64,000 bases of DNA from an uncultured Tolumonas sp. (GTDB taxonomy: Bacteria > Pseudomonadota > Gammaproteobacteria > Enterobacterales > Aeromonadaceae), in assembly GCF_963676665.1 (NCBI RefSeq), contig NZ_OY781369.1:90001-154000 (forward strand). Reading direction: 5' to 3'. Position 1 is the first letter of the stretch, and each line of letters starts with the position of its first letter. Positions 36,660 through 45,560 of the stretch are shown here, in pieces. The position numbers and the translations under genes were made by a program. Below the pieces are notes generated by a model. The model was not told the origin of the DNA. It saw nothing but the letters and a program-made list of their open reading frames with translations, and ran no database searches.

Positions 36660-38174
36660 TTAATCTGCAACTGGTGCTGTCAGCGATGCACCTGGGTTTG
36701 CCATTTCCGCTTCCATTTGGGCAAAATCTTGCTGCATCCGCATGGATGGCGTTTTATCCAATAAACTGAACAGGATAATTGCGACACCTGACAGTAAGAA
36801 ACCTGGTACCATTTCATACAAACCAAACCATGCCGCATTACGCCAAACAATCACGGTCAACGCCCCCACCAACATACCGGCCAATGCGCCGTTGCGCGTC
36901 ATGCGTGGCCACAACAGCGATAAAATCACCACCGGACCAAACGCCGCACCAAAACCGGCCCAGGCATAACCCACCAGACCCAATACTTTACTCGCCGGAT
37001 CACGGGCAATCACAATCGCAATCACCGCCACCAGTAACACCATCAGGCGGCCAACCCATACCAGTTCTTTTTGTGACGCATTCGGGCGGAAGAATACTTT
37101 GTAGAAATCTTCCGTCAGCGCTGAGGAAGAAACCAACAACTGGCAAGATAAGGTACTCATGACCGCCGCCAAAATTGCCGACAGCAAGACACCAGCAATC
37201 CATGGATTAAACAGCAATTGAGACAACGTAATAAAGACGGTTTCGTGATTCGCCTGTACAGCACCGCTTTGTAGCGGATTCGCGGCAAAATAGGCAATAC
37301 CGAAATAACCAACCGCTACCGCACCACCCAGACACAAGATCATCCAGGTCATGCCGATCCGGCGGGCATTCGGCATGGCGTCGACCGAGCTGATGGCCAT
37401 GAAGCGAGCCAGAATGTGCGGTTGCCCCATATAACCTAAACCCCACGCCATCAGCGAAATAATACCGATCGTGGTAGTGCCATGGAACATGTCGCTGTAT
37501 TTCACATTCAGACTATTAATCACCTGCACTGCATCTGCAAAACCACCCGCGTGCATGATCACCATCACCGGCGTGAGTAACAGAGCAAAAATCATCAGCG
37601 ATGCCTGTACGGTATCGGTCCAGCTAACCGCTAAAAAACCACCAACAAAGACATACAAGATCGTCGCGACAGCACCGGCCCACAACGCCATGTCGTAACT
37701 CAGCCCGAACGTCTGCTCAAACAAACGAGCACCAGCCACCATGCCGGAGGCACAGTAAATGGTAAAGAAAACCAGGATCACCAGTGCCGCGATCACGCGC
37801 AGAATTTTAGTTTGGTCTTCAAAACGATGGGTAAAATAATCCGGCAGGGTTAATGCGTTACGAGTGATTTCGGTATACACACGTAACCGACCCGCCACAA
37901 ATTGCCAGTTAAACCAAGCGCCGATAATCAAACCAATGGCGATCCAGCTTTCAGAAACGCCTGACGCATAAACGGCGCCCGGTAGACCCAGCAACAACCA
38001 GCCACTCATGTCTGAAGCACCGGCACTCATAGCGGTTACAAAACTACCCAGACTACGGCCACCGAGAATATAGTCGGACAGATCGCGGGTATAACGCCAT
38101 GCGGCAAAACCGATACCGATCATCGCCAGAATGTAGATGACGAACGTAATCGTCGTCGGATTAGTAAAGTTCAC
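36660..38174 (-). CDS. putP: Sodium/proline symporter
   Basis: Inner-membrane sodium:solute symporter of 504 residues with about 13 hydrophobic segments. The SSS-family signature region is seen in GWLLLGLPGAVYASG (about 58-72) and in the central stretch beginning at LMAWGLGYMGQPHIL. The start is GTG at 38174, supported by AGGAGAGGAAG upstream. putA is not adjacent. It converges with pssA and is divergent from aspA across 284 bases. Confidence 0.93.
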   Translation of the reverse strand: MNFTNPTTITFVIYILAMIGIGFAAWRYTRDLSDYILGGRSLGSFVTAMSAGASDMSGWLLLGLPGAVYASGVSESWIAIGLIIGAWFNWQFVAGRLRVYTEITRNALTLPDYFTHRFEDQTKILRVIAALVILVFFTIYCASGMVAGARLFEQTFGLSYDMALWAGAVATILYVFVGGFLAVSWTDTVQASLMIFALLLTPVMVIMHAGGFADAVQVINSLNVKYSDMFHGTTTIGIISLMAWGLGYMGQPHILARFMAISSVDAMPNARRIGMTWMILCLGGAVAVGYFGIAYFAANPLQSGAVQANHETVFITLSQLLFNPWIAGVLLSAILAAVMSTLSCQLLVSSSALTEDFYKVFFRPNASQKELVWVGRLMVLLVAVIAIVIARDPASKVLGLVGYAWAGFGAAFGPVVILSLLWPRMTRNGALAGMLVGALTVIVWRNAAWFGLYEMVPGFLLSGVAIILFSLLDKTPSMRMQQDFAQMEAEMANPGASLTAPVAD

Positions 38175-38265
38175 AGGCTTCCTCTCCTATGGATTAAACA
38201 GAATACGGAACGCACAGCAGCCGTATGTTGGAAAAGAGACGAATAATAACGTATTCCCCTACCAA

Positions 38266-38291
38266 GTGCGATGATATCTGCACAATCGCAC
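38266..38291. promoter_or_regulatory. Inverted repeat in the putP-aspA gap
   Basis: GTGCGAT (38266-38272) and ATCGCAC (38285-38291) are perfect inverted arms 12 bases apart, about 90 bases upstream of the putP start. An operator is possible; I do not recognise the regulator. The rest of the gap is AT-rich with nothing definite. Confidence 0.35.
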
Positions 38292-38458
38292 CATGATCAC
38301 GACATGAAACCGTTATTTTCCGCTTGGTTATAAAAACAGAAAACAATCTCGTTATTTGTTTTACCGATACCAACGTAAACATCCATGTTTGCTGATTATT
38401 CAACTAAAACAGCTGTGCCATACTTGGTATATCAGCCCAAATCAGTGCAGAGATCATC

Positions 38459-39877
38459 ATGACCAATCAGTTCCGACAAGAAGAAGACCTGTTAGGCAGC
38501 ATGCAGGTAGATAACCAATATTACTACGGCATCCATACTTTGCGGGCGGTAGACAACTTCCAAATCAGCCAGCAGCGGATCAGTGATGTACCGGCTTTTA
38601 TCCGTGGTTTGCTGTATACCAAAAAAGCCGCCGCTTTAGCTAACCGGGCGCTCGGCACACTGGATGCCCATAAAGCCGAGATGATCATTAATACCTGCGA
38701 TCTGATGCTGACTACAGAACGCTGTTTTGATCAGTTTCCGATTGATTTGTTTCAGGGCGGTGCCGGCACCTCCGTCAATATGAACGTCAATGAAGTGATC
38801 GCCAATCTGGCGCTCGAGTTACAAGGTCAGCCGAAAGGCGCTTATGAGATCTTAAATCCGAACGACGATGTGAACCGCTGCCAATCGACTAATGATGTCT
38901 ACCCGACCGCGTTTCGTGTGGCGTTATATGAAAGTACCTTCGGGTTGTTAAAACAGCTGAAAAAACTGATCAAAGCGTTTGATGATAAGGCCATCAGTTT
39001 TAATGACGTGCTGAAAATGGGTCGCACCCAATTGCAAGATGCCGTGCCAATGACGCTCGGGCAGGAATTTCATGCATTTGCGGTCACATTACGGGAAGAA
39101 ATCAAAAGCATTGGCCGTTGTCAGGAATTGTTGCTGGAAGTGAATTTAGGCGCTACGGCGATTGGCACCGGCATGAACACACCGCCGGATTACTCTGCAC
39201 TGGCGATCCGTTATCTGGCGGAAATTACCGGCCATAATTATGTGCCGGCGGAAGATCTGATCGAAGCAACTTCCGATTGTGGCGCGTATCTGATCCTGCA
39301 CAGCGCGTATAAACGGCTGGCGATGAAACTATCGAAGATCTGCAACGATTTGCGTCTGCTCAGTTCTGGCCCGCGCGCTGGCTTACACGAAATCAACCTG
39401 CCACAACGACAGGCCGGTTCTTCCATCATGCCGGCGAAGGTCAACCCGGTGATCCCGGAAGTGGTGAATCAGGTTTGCTTTAAGGTGATTGGCAACGATG
39501 TCACTGTCACCATGGCCGCCGAAGCAGGCCAGTTACAGCTCAATGTAATGGAACCGGTGATTGCCCAGTGTATGTTTGAATCACTCAGTCTGCTCAGTAA
39601 TGCCTGTATTTGTCTGCGCGAAAAATGTGTGGAAGGCATTACCGCCAATAAAGAACGTTGCGAAGCGTATGTGTTCAGCTCAATTGGGCTGGTCACCTTC
39701 CTGACACCGTATATCGGCCATCATGCGTGTGATGAGATCGGCAAGGAATGTGTCGCGACCGGCAAATCGGTCCGCGAAGCGGTGCTAGAACGAGGGCTGC
39801 TCAGTGAGGCACAACTGAACGATATCTTTTCGGTCGACAACCTGAAAAAACCACGTTATCCGGGTAAGCCACGTTAA
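38459..39877 (+). CDS. aspA: Aspartate ammonia-lyase
   Basis: Converts aspartate to fumarate and ammonia. The 472 residues contain the superfamily signature [15 protein letters not shown], whose flexible loop holds the catalytic serine, plus [17 protein letters not shown] and [10 protein letters not shown]. Fumarate from this enzyme commonly feeds anaerobic respiration. The ATG at 38459 has only a weak binding site, but the protein start matches the family. A strong terminator follows. Confidence 0.95.
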   Translation: MTNQFRQEEDLLGSMQVDNQYYYGIHTLRAVDNFQISQQRISDVPAFIRGLLYTKKAAALANRALGTLDAHKAEMIINTCDLMLTTERCFDQFPIDLFQGGAGTSVNMNVNEVIANLALELQGQPKGAYEILNPNDDVNRCQSTNDVYPTAFRVALYESTFGLLKQLKKLIKAFDDKAISFNDVLKMGRTQLQDAVPMTLGQEFHAFAVTLREEIKSIGRCQELLLEVNLGATAIGTGMNTPPDYSALAIRYLAEITGHNYVPAEDLIEATSDCGAYLILHSAYKRLAMKLSKICNDLRLLSSGPRAGLHEINLPQRQAGSSIMPAKVNPVIPEVVNQVCFKVIGNDVTVTMAAEAGQLQLNVMEPVIAQCMFESLSLLSNACICLREKCVEGITANKERCEAYVFSSIGLVTFLTPYIGHHACDEIGKECVATGKSVREAVLERGLLSEAQLNDIFSVDNLKKPRYPGKPR

Positions 39878-39883
39878 ATCATC

Positions 39884-39918
39884 AACCCAGAGCCAGCTAA
39901 CCGACTGGCTCTGGGTTT
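39884..39918. terminator. Bidirectional terminator after aspA
   Basis: AACCCAGAGCCAG (39884-39896) and CTGGCTCTGGGTT (39905-39917) form a perfect 13-pair stem with an eight-base loop. The gene to the right converges on it. Confidence 0.85.
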
Positions 39919-39922
39919 GGCA

Positions 39923-40462
39923 TTAGCGTTTAGTATTTTTCCACTCGCCGACCAATGCTTTTGGCAACGGCAGATAACCGTTATGGGCTTGCAACGCGCG
40001 ATTGTCAGCTCCAGGTTCCAACGCAATGTAATAACCGTTGATATGCGCCAGTGGCATGCAGTCATCCACCTCATACAAATCATCGGTATGTAATGCTTGC
40101 GTACCAGGTAACAGTGTTTTTTTCGCCCCCACCTTTACCGCCTGACTACTTTGCGCAACCATAAACGCCGTCGCGTGTAGCTCACCGATATAATCCGCGT
40201 GATAGGCCCCCAGATTAATAAAATAGAGCTGCTGCTCCGACACCGGCTTGTCGGCTACCAACTTCACCCGATAACCATCCACGACATCCAGCTCGATCCA
40301 ACAATCGATATGCAGACCCTCTGGCGAGCCAAACCATAACTCCAATAATTGCGGATAGGTTTGCTCAATGCTCTCGCCCACCACAAATACAACATCATGC
40401 AGTTCAATATTGGCTTTCGGTGCCCGGCCACCCAGATAGACGGCAAATAGTTTCTGAGTCAT
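39923..40462 (-). CDS. DUF1543 domain protein
   Basis: A 179-residue soluble protein. It begins MTQKLFAVYLGGRAPKANIE followed by LHDVVFVVG, the opening of the DUF1543 family, and seems to repeat a related fold in the second half (YFINLGAYHADYIGELHATAFMV). The function is unknown. It starts three bases after the speE stop, with GGAA inside the speE end as binding site, so it is probably cotranscribed with spermidine synthase. Confidence 0.82.
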   Translation of the reverse strand: MTQKLFAVYLGGRAPKANIELHDVVFVVGESIEQTYPQLLELWFGSPEGLHIDCWIELDVVDGYRVKLVADKPVSEQQLYFINLGAYHADYIGELHATAFMVAQSSQAVKVGAKKTLLPGTQALHTDDLYEVDDCMPLAHINGYYIALEPGADNRALQAHNGYLPLPKALVGEWKNTKR

Positions 40463-40465
40463 GTT

Positions 40466-41347
40466 TTATTCCGTTTGTTGTAATAACTGACGCACAAAGT
40501 TCGGTAAGGCCAATGCTGCTTGATGTGTGTCGCCATTGTAATAGTTCAGACCGGTAATGCCGCGTTGCTGCAAACGTTGTTCAACGGTGTTGGCATCCAG
40601 CCGTTTCGGATCGCGCAATTGACTGGCACAGGCCATACCCCAGAAACCGCCATACAAGGTGATCGGCACGAGCATCGGCCGCACCACCCGAAAGACCGCT
40701 TTTAATTCATCAAACAGATTTCGAAAACGGGTTGCGTGAAATTGTGGCGAACCAATATGCAGTGATAACAAACCATGCTCGCCGATCAAGCGCGCGCAGT
40801 CAGCAAAAAATTCGCGGGTATACAGGGGTTCGGCGTAACCTTGCGGATCGGTCAAATCGAGCACAATCAAATCGAATTGTTGTTGTGATCCCGCCACATA
40901 TTTTAAACCATCACCGATAACGAGCTGCAAACGAGGGTCTTGAAAGGCACCTTGATGGACTTGGGCAAAATACTCATCGGCAATGGCCACCACACCGGCA
41001 TCCAACTCACAAACGACGACCTGTTCAATGCTGGGATATTTCAACAGTTGGCGCGCCGAACCACCATCACCACCACCGATAATTAACGCGGTGCGTGGAT
41101 CCGGGTGCGTGATAGCCGGAATATGGTTCAGATTTTCATGATAAAACCATTCATCGGCTTCCGAGGTCATCAGGTAACCATCCAGGCGAAACACCCGGCC
41201 GAAAGCCGCCGTTTCCATCACTTCAATGTGTTGGTACGGGCTGATAAAATCATCCAACACTTCCCCGGAGCGAAAGACAAAACCTACATCCGGCGTCAGC
41301 CATTCGGTAATAAATTGTTCCGTCAGAAGGCTTTTGTTTTTCTTCAT
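40466..41347 (-). CDS. speE: Polyamine aminopropyltransferase (spermidine synthase)
   Basis: Transfers aminopropyl from decarboxylated S-adenosylmethionine to putrescine. The nucleotide-binding segment LIIGGGDGGSARQLLK and catalytic-region LIVLDLTDPQGYAEPLYTREF are intact. Length 293 residues. GAGGGAG precedes the ATG at 41347. The partner speD (adenosylmethionine decarboxylase) is not adjacent. DUF1543 follows immediately. Confidence 0.94.
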   Translation of the reverse strand: MKKNKSLLTEQFITEWLTPDVGFVFRSGEVLDDFISPYQHIEVMETAAFGRVFRLDGYLMTSEADEWFYHENLNHIPAITHPDPRTALIIGGGDGGSARQLLKYPSIEQVVVCELDAGVVAIADEYFAQVHQGAFQDPRLQLVIGDGLKYVAGSQQQFDLIVLDLTDPQGYAEPLYTREFFADCARLIGEHGLLSLHIGSPQFHATRFRNLFDELKAVFRVVRPMLVPITLYGGFWGMACASQLRDPKRLDANTVEQRLQQRGITGLNYYNGDTHQAALALPNFVRQLLQQTE

Positions 41348-41402
41348 GCTCCCTCAATATCCCTGTCTGCCCGACTACATGCTATGTTAACAATCATCAC
41401 GT

Positions 41403-41533
41403 TATATATCCTGCATACTTGAAGTTGCAGTGTCGTTGACAGCGTTCACTCACCCCAAGCACATAGCCCGTCTATGCTCATGGGGGTTCGCTCTCTTGTC
41501 GCCTTGCTGCAGCTCCAATTACTTTGGCTATAA
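41403..41533 (-). repeat. ERIC element, copy 2
   Basis: About 131 bases in the orientation opposite to copy 1: it reads TACTTGAAGTTGCAG near the left end and AGCTCCAATTACTTTGGC near the right end, with CACTCACCCCAAGC in the core. It fills most of the gap upstream of the entericidin-like gene. Confidence 0.85.
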
Positions 41534-41534
41534 T
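41529..41534 (+). promoter_or_regulatory. TATAAT -10 box at the edge of the ERIC copy
   Basis: A perfect TATAAT is formed where the ERIC end meets unique sequence, about 65 bases upstream of the entericidin-like gene. No convincing -35 box is seen at 16-18 bases; TTGCTG lies 19 bases away. Confidence 0.45.
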
Positions 41535-41601
41535 AGATTTTTTATCGGCGAAGTCCGTGTGCTGAATTATATTTATCGTATTGCATTAACGAGGAAAAAT
41601 G

Positions 41602-41739
41602 ATGAAAACGATCACTGGGTTCTTAGTTTCCCTACTCTTTCTGAGCGCTTGCAACACCATCCACGGTATGGGGCAAGATATTCAGCGCGGTGGTGAAAAA
41701 GTTAAAGATGCCGCCACCAGCGTACAACAGAAACTGTAA
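41602..41739 (+). CDS. Entericidin A/B-type small lipoprotein
   Basis: A 45-residue lipoprotein. A short signal peptide (MKTITGFLVSLLFLSAC) ends in the lipobox LSAC, and the mature part NTIHGMGQDIQRGG then KVKDAATSVQQKL matches entericidins (EcnA/EcnB), small cell-envelope lipoproteins often under stationary-phase control. GAGG precedes the tandem ATGs; the second (41602) has the better spacing. A small membrane-protein gene follows ten bases later, so the two may form a unit. Confidence 0.85.
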   Translation: MKTITGFLVSLLFLSACNTIHGMGQDIQRGGEKVKDAATSVQQKL

Positions 41740-41748
41740 CCTCATTAC

Positions 41749-41970
41749 ATGCTGACGGAACTCGATCCACTACTGCTATTCGCCAATATTGTGATTGGTT
41801 CTATCGGTGCCGGCTACTTTATCTATGGCAAACGCCAGTCCCATCTTTTGGCCTTACTGGCCGGGATTGGTTTGATAACACTGACATTTATTGTCACTGA
41901 TTTAGGCTGGCTTTGTCTGTGGGCGCTGGTCTTGATAGCTGCCCCAAAGTTGTTGGGGCAGTATTTCTGA
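41749..41970 (+). CDS. Small conserved-type membrane protein
   Basis: A 73-residue protein with three hydrophobic segments (about 8-25, 31-49, 51-68) and a GKRQSH turn between the first two. I recognise no named family; similar small proteins are sometimes labelled amino acid transport protein without support. There is no clear ribosome binding site, so translation may depend on the lipoprotein gene ten bases upstream. The last codons form a terminator-like hairpin. Confidence 0.6.
   Translation: MLTELDPLLLFANIVIGSIGAGYFIYGKRQSHLLALLAGIGLITLTFIVTDLGWLCLWALVLIAAPKLLGQYF
41939..41961. terminator. Terminator-like hairpin within the 3' coding end
   Basis: CTGCCCCAA (41939-41947) and TTGGGGCAG (41953-41961) form a perfect nine-pair stem with an AGTTG loop. 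It lies inside the last codons of the 73-residue gene, with a short TATTT after it and the convergent carbonic anhydrase stop at 41973. Confidence 0.55.
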
Positions 41971-41972
41971 CC

Positions 41973-42635
41973 TTATTTATGCTGATGCAGCGCCGATACT
42001 TTTTGGCAGGAAGAACGATACACTTCCGGGATCTGCTCTATCGCGTTAACCGTGATATCCAAGTCACGCAACAAGCCATCTTTGACGTCGTAGATCCAAC
42101 CATGCACCGCTAATTCCTGCTCACGTCGCCAGGCATTTTGCACAATTGAGGTGTAGCAAACATTGGCGACCTGCTCGAGCACATTCAACTCGCACATGTA
42201 ATCTTGCCGCTCATGCTCATCTTCAATTTCATCAATATGGTCACGATATTTGTAATTGATATCTTTAATGTTACGCAACCAGTTATCAATCAAACCATAT
42301 TCGTTGTTGCCCATCGCAGCGATCACGCCGCCACAGTGATAATGACCACACACGATGATGTGTTTCACCTTTAACACTTCCACCGCATATTGGATCACCG
42401 ACAGACAGTTAAAATCGGTGTGCACCACCAGATTCGCCACGTTACGATGCACAAATACATCGCCTGGTAACAAACCGAGCAATTCATTTGCAGGAACACG
42501 GCTATCAGAGCAACCGATCCACAAATATTCCGGTGCTTGTTGTGAGGCCAGTTTTTCAAAAAACTGAGGGTCTTCTGCTTTGATCTGCTCAGCCCATTGG
42601 CGATTCTGTTCAAATAATTGCTTCAGCAGTTTCAT
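41973..42635 (-). CDS. can: Beta-class carbonic anhydrase
   Basis: Cytoplasmic zinc enzyme that interconverts CO2 and bicarbonate. The zinc ligands are in GCSDSRVPAN and CGHYHCGGV; the Asp-Arg pair after the first Cys is intact. Length 220 residues, as in E. coli Can. It lies just downstream of rpoH on the same strand, behind the rpoH terminator. Confidence 0.95.
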   Translation of the reverse strand: MKLLKQLFEQNRQWAEQIKAEDPQFFEKLASQQAPEYLWIGCSDSRVPANELLGLLPGDVFVHRNVANLVVHTDFNCLSVIQYAVEVLKVKHIIVCGHYHCGGVIAAMGNNEYGLIDNWLRNIKDINYKYRDHIDEIEDEHERQDYMCELNVLEQVANVCYTSIVQNAWRREQELAVHGWIYDVKDGLLRDLDITVNAIEQIPEVYRSSCQKVSALHQHK

Positions 42636-42656
42636 GCTTTTCTCCCTTTTACTGCC

Positions 42657-42685
42657 AAAAAAAAGGCCTCGCTACAGAGACCTTT
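42657..42685 (-). terminator. Terminator of rpoH
   Basis: AAAGGCCTC and GAGACCTTT pair with one mismatch around a GCTACA loop. On the minus strand a run of about nine Ts follows. It lies 20 bases before the can start. Confidence 0.8.
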
Positions 42686-42702
42686 CGTGGTTTAGTCAGG
42701 CC

Positions 42703-43557
42703 TTACGCCTCCAGTACATCCTTGAGCTTCTTCAGCGCATTCTTTTCCAGCTGTCGCACACGCTCAGCCGAGACGCCGTAACGATCGGCCAATTCTTGCA
42801 ATGTCAGCTTGTTATCTTCATCCAGCCAACGGGCACGGATGATCTGCTGGCTACGCTCATCCAGACCTTGCAGGGCATAGGTCAGGCGGTGTTCAGCATG
42901 GTTGTCCCAGTTGCTGTTTTCATACACAGCAGCCAGGTCAGATGATTTATCTTCCAGATATTGCGCCGGTGCAAAATTGCTTTCGCTGTCGTCATCGTCG
43001 TAACCATCGAAGGAGTGATCCTGACCACTCATCCGCGCTTCCATTTCGGTCACATCTTCTGGTGACACGCCTAATTCATTGGCGACGGTGCGCACTTCGT
43101 CCTGGTTAAACCAGCCGAGGCGTTTTTTGTTTTTGCGCAGATTAAAGAACAATTTACGTTGCGCTTTAGTGGTGGCGACTTTGACCATACGCCAGTTACG
43201 CAGCACATATTCATGAATTTCGGCTTTGATCCAATGCACCGCAAACGAGACCAGACGCACACCGACAGTAGGATCAAAGCGTTTTACCGCTTTCATCAAG
43301 CCGATGTTACCTTCCTGAACCAGATCAGCCTGCGGCAATCCATAGCCAGAATAGTTGCGTGCGATATGCACCACAAAACGCAGATGTGACATAACCAACT
43401 GACGGGCAGCTTCCAAATCACCATGGTTTTGTAATTGTTCAGCCAGTTCCCGTTCTTTTTCAGCCGTCAGCATCGGTATGCTGTTTACCGCCTGAATATA
43501 GCCCTCAAGACTACCCTGAGGAACCAGAACTAAATTGCGCTGAAGTGCAGTACTCAT
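42703..43557 (-). CDS. rpoH: RNA polymerase heat-shock sigma factor sigma-32
   Basis: Sigma factor of 284 residues directing heat-shock genes. Region 2 has [31 protein letters not shown] in several conserved blocks, the RpoH box [15 protein letters not shown] is clear, and region 4 ends in [22 protein letters not shown]. It lies downstream of ftsX, the conserved ftsYEX-rpoH order, but a terminator and 360 bases separate them, so it has its own promoters. A thermosensor fold in the 5' coding region is known in E. coli; I cannot verify it here. Confidence 0.96.
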   Translation of the reverse strand: MSTALQRNLVLVPQGSLEGYIQAVNSIPMLTAEKERELAEQLQNHGDLEAARQLVMSHLRFVVHIARNYSGYGLPQADLVQEGNIGLMKAVKRFDPTVGVRLVSFAVHWIKAEIHEYVLRNWRMVKVATTKAQRKLFFNLRKNKKRLGWFNQDEVRTVANELGVSPEDVTEMEARMSGQDHSFDGYDDDDSESNFAPAQYLEDKSSDLAAVYENSNWDNHAEHRLTYALQGLDERSQQIIRARWLDEDNKLTLQELADRYGVSAERVRQLEKNALKKLKDVLEA

Positions 43558-43696
43558 CGAATACCTCTTTTACCTTACGTCGAATGCTTCATTCAAAGGT
43601 GGTGTAATAACATATCCCGCAAGCAATCGGGATATTTAAACTTGTTCAATATCAAGTTTTGCATATCTTGTCACGCTTGTTAACAAATTTTAGACA
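43558..43696 (-). promoter_or_regulatory. rpoH upstream region
   Basis: The gap of about 360 bases between ftsX and rpoH has no gene. On the minus strand GTGACA (43669-43674) and TATTGA (43646-43651) are 17 bases apart, a fair -35 with a weak -10. The rest is AT-rich. Nothing else definite is seen between 43725 and 43918. Confidence 0.3.
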
Positions 43697-43724
43697 TAAA
43701 AAAGGGGAGACCTAAAGACTCCCC
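43697..43724 (-). terminator. Terminator of the ftsYEX operon
   Basis: GGGGAG (43704-43709) and CTCCCC (43719-43724) pair around a nine-base loop. On the minus strand a T-run follows (AAAAAA on plus at 43698-43703). It separates ftsX from rpoH. Confidence 0.75.
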
Positions 43725-43918
43725 GAAATCTGAGCATGTTTCCGATATACCAAGTATCAAAAATACATCATCACCAAGCCAAAGGAGAAAGATAACTTTC
43801 CCAACAGAATTAACCCTCAAATAATCAGACAGCGCGTTTGCACAAAAGTTCAGTTTTTCTTCAAAAATTTTCAAATTAATTTTGTGAGCACTTCTTTAGG
43901 GCCTGATAACTGCAACCT

Positions 43919-44887
43919 TTATTTCGGTTCAATCTCGCTTAAGTGTTTATGTACGGAAAACCACGCCGCCCCCATGCTGAGCGATACACCAAGCAGGATC
44001 AGCAAACCGCCATCGGCGGAACCCAACCCTACCAGACGGAAACTGCTGTCATATAATTCGGCCAGATAAGTCACGGCCCGTTCACTCAATAAAAGCAGCA
44101 CTTCTGACAACCACCAGGCCACTAAACCACCGACTGCGCCATACCAGAAGCCTAAGTAAAGAAATGGGCGCTGGATAAAGCCATCAGTGGCCCCGACCAG
44201 CTTCATCACTTCAATTTCCGCCCGACGGTTAAAGATATATAAGCGCAGGGTGTTGGCCACCGTCAGCAAGAGCCCGATAACCAGGAAACCCGCAAACACA
44301 TGCACCAACTGACGCGCCAGACCGATGATGCCGTTCAGACGCGTGACCCACTGAATATCCAGTTTGCCTTGCTGGACTGCACTTTCCTGCCGCAGGCTTT
44401 GCAGTAACTGCTCGCTTTGCTGCGGCGTGCGGAAGGCTTGCCGTGGTGTCACTTCCAGCACTGGTGGTAGTGGGTTATCTGACAGATAGGCCTGCGCTTC
44501 AGAAAAACCGGACAGCGCCTTGAACTCACTCATGCCTTGTTCCGGCGAGATGTAACGAACCGATTCCACCTGATTGTTTTGCCGGATACGATCTTGCAAG
44601 GCCTGCAATTCCGGCTCCGTGGTGCCTTTTTGCAGATACAGGGTAATTTGCGTGCCATTTTCCCACTGCGCGGTGACGTTTTCCGCGTTTTTCAAAATCA
44701 CCAGTAAGGTTGCCGGTAACGCCAGACTGACCCCGATCACACCGATGGTCATCAAGGATGTCAGTGGTGTATGCCAGATCTCGCGCATGGTTTGCCGCAG
44801 TTGCTGAATATGAATAAACAACCACAGTGAAAAACGGCTGCCCTGTCCCGGTGTGGGCTGCACATGTGAAGTCGGTTTACGCGCCAT
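43919..44887 (-). CDS. ftsX: Cell division protein FtsX
   Basis: Membrane partner of FtsE, 322 residues. A cytoplasmic start is followed by TM1 (about 52-72), a large periplasmic domain with the ALSGFSEAQAYLSDNPLPP stretch, and three further membrane segments in the C-terminal half. FtsEX activates cell-wall hydrolysis at the septum through EnvC-type partners. Its start lies 11 bases inside the ftsE end, indicating tight coupling. Confidence 0.95.
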   Translation of the reverse strand: MARKPTSHVQPTPGQGSRFSLWLFIHIQQLRQTMREIWHTPLTSLMTIGVIGVSLALPATLLVILKNAENVTAQWENGTQITLYLQKGTTEPELQALQDRIRQNNQVESVRYISPEQGMSEFKALSGFSEAQAYLSDNPLPPVLEVTPRQAFRTPQQSEQLLQSLRQESAVQQGKLDIQWVTRLNGIIGLARQLVHVFAGFLVIGLLLTVANTLRLYIFNRRAEIEVMKLVGATDGFIQRPFLYLGFWYGAVGGLVAWWLSEVLLLLSERAVTYLAELYDSSFRLVGLGSADGGLLILLGVSLSMGAAWFSVHKHLSEIEPK

Positions 44888-45557
44888 GTTCTGCCCCCAA
44901 GCTATCTTCCACTAACCGTCCGTGCTGCAACACCAGTTTACGTTGCCCACTTTCGGCAATCAGCGCCTGGTCATGGCTGGCAATCAACACTGCAACACCT
45001 TGAGCGTTCAATTCACGGAACAGCTGCATGATGTCATGCGCCAGCGCGGCATCGAGGTTACCGGTTGGTTCGTCGGCCAGCAGGAGTGGCGGCATATTCA
45101 CGATCGCGCGGGCAATACCGACGCGTTGCTGTTCACCACCGGAGAGCATCATCGGGACATGCTGGGCTTTGTTATGCAGATGGACTTTATCCAGTGCGGC
45201 CATGACGCGTTTTTGAATTTCCAGCGGTGAGGCACCCGCGATCTGCAGTGGCAACGCCACATTGTCGAAGACGGAACGGTCGAGCAGCAGACGGTGATCT
45301 TGGAAAATCATGCCGATCTGGCGGCGGATAAACGGCACATCCGCTTTGGTGATCTGCGAGAGATCGCGACGGTTGAACAGAATACGGCCATCGGATGGCC
45401 GCTCCTGCACGCTGATCAATTTCAGTAAGGTACTTTTACCGGCACCGGAGTGACCGGTCAGAAACGCCATTTCGCCGGAACGCAGCTGGAAGCTGACCTT
45501 TTGCAGTGCCATGTGTCCACCGCTGTACACTTTACTGACATGGTCGAACTGGATCAT
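44877..45557 (-). CDS. ftsE: Cell division ATP-binding protein FtsE
   Basis: ABC-type ATPase of 226 residues that drives FtsX. Walker A is [12 protein letters not shown], the signature is [14 protein letters not shown] and Walker B is [11 protein letters not shown]. It lies between ftsY (three bases upstream) and ftsX (overlapping), the conserved order. Confidence 0.96.
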   Translation of the reverse strand: MIQFDHVSKVYSGGHMALQKVSFQLRSGEMAFLTGHSGAGKSTLLKLISVQERPSDGRILFNRRDLSQITKADVPFIRRQIGMIFQDHRLLLDRSVFDNVALPLQIAGASPLEIQKRVMAALDKVHLHNKAQHVPMMLSGGEQQRVGIARAIVNMPPLLLADEPTGNLDAALAHDIMQLFRELNAQGVAVLIASHDQALIAESGQRKLVLQHGRLVEDSLGAEHGA

Positions 45558-45560
45558 GGT

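Noticed and set aside
43680-43874. 64-codon minus-strand frame between ftsX and rpoH
   Set aside because: It spans the ftsX terminator, has no good binding site and shows no family resemblance.
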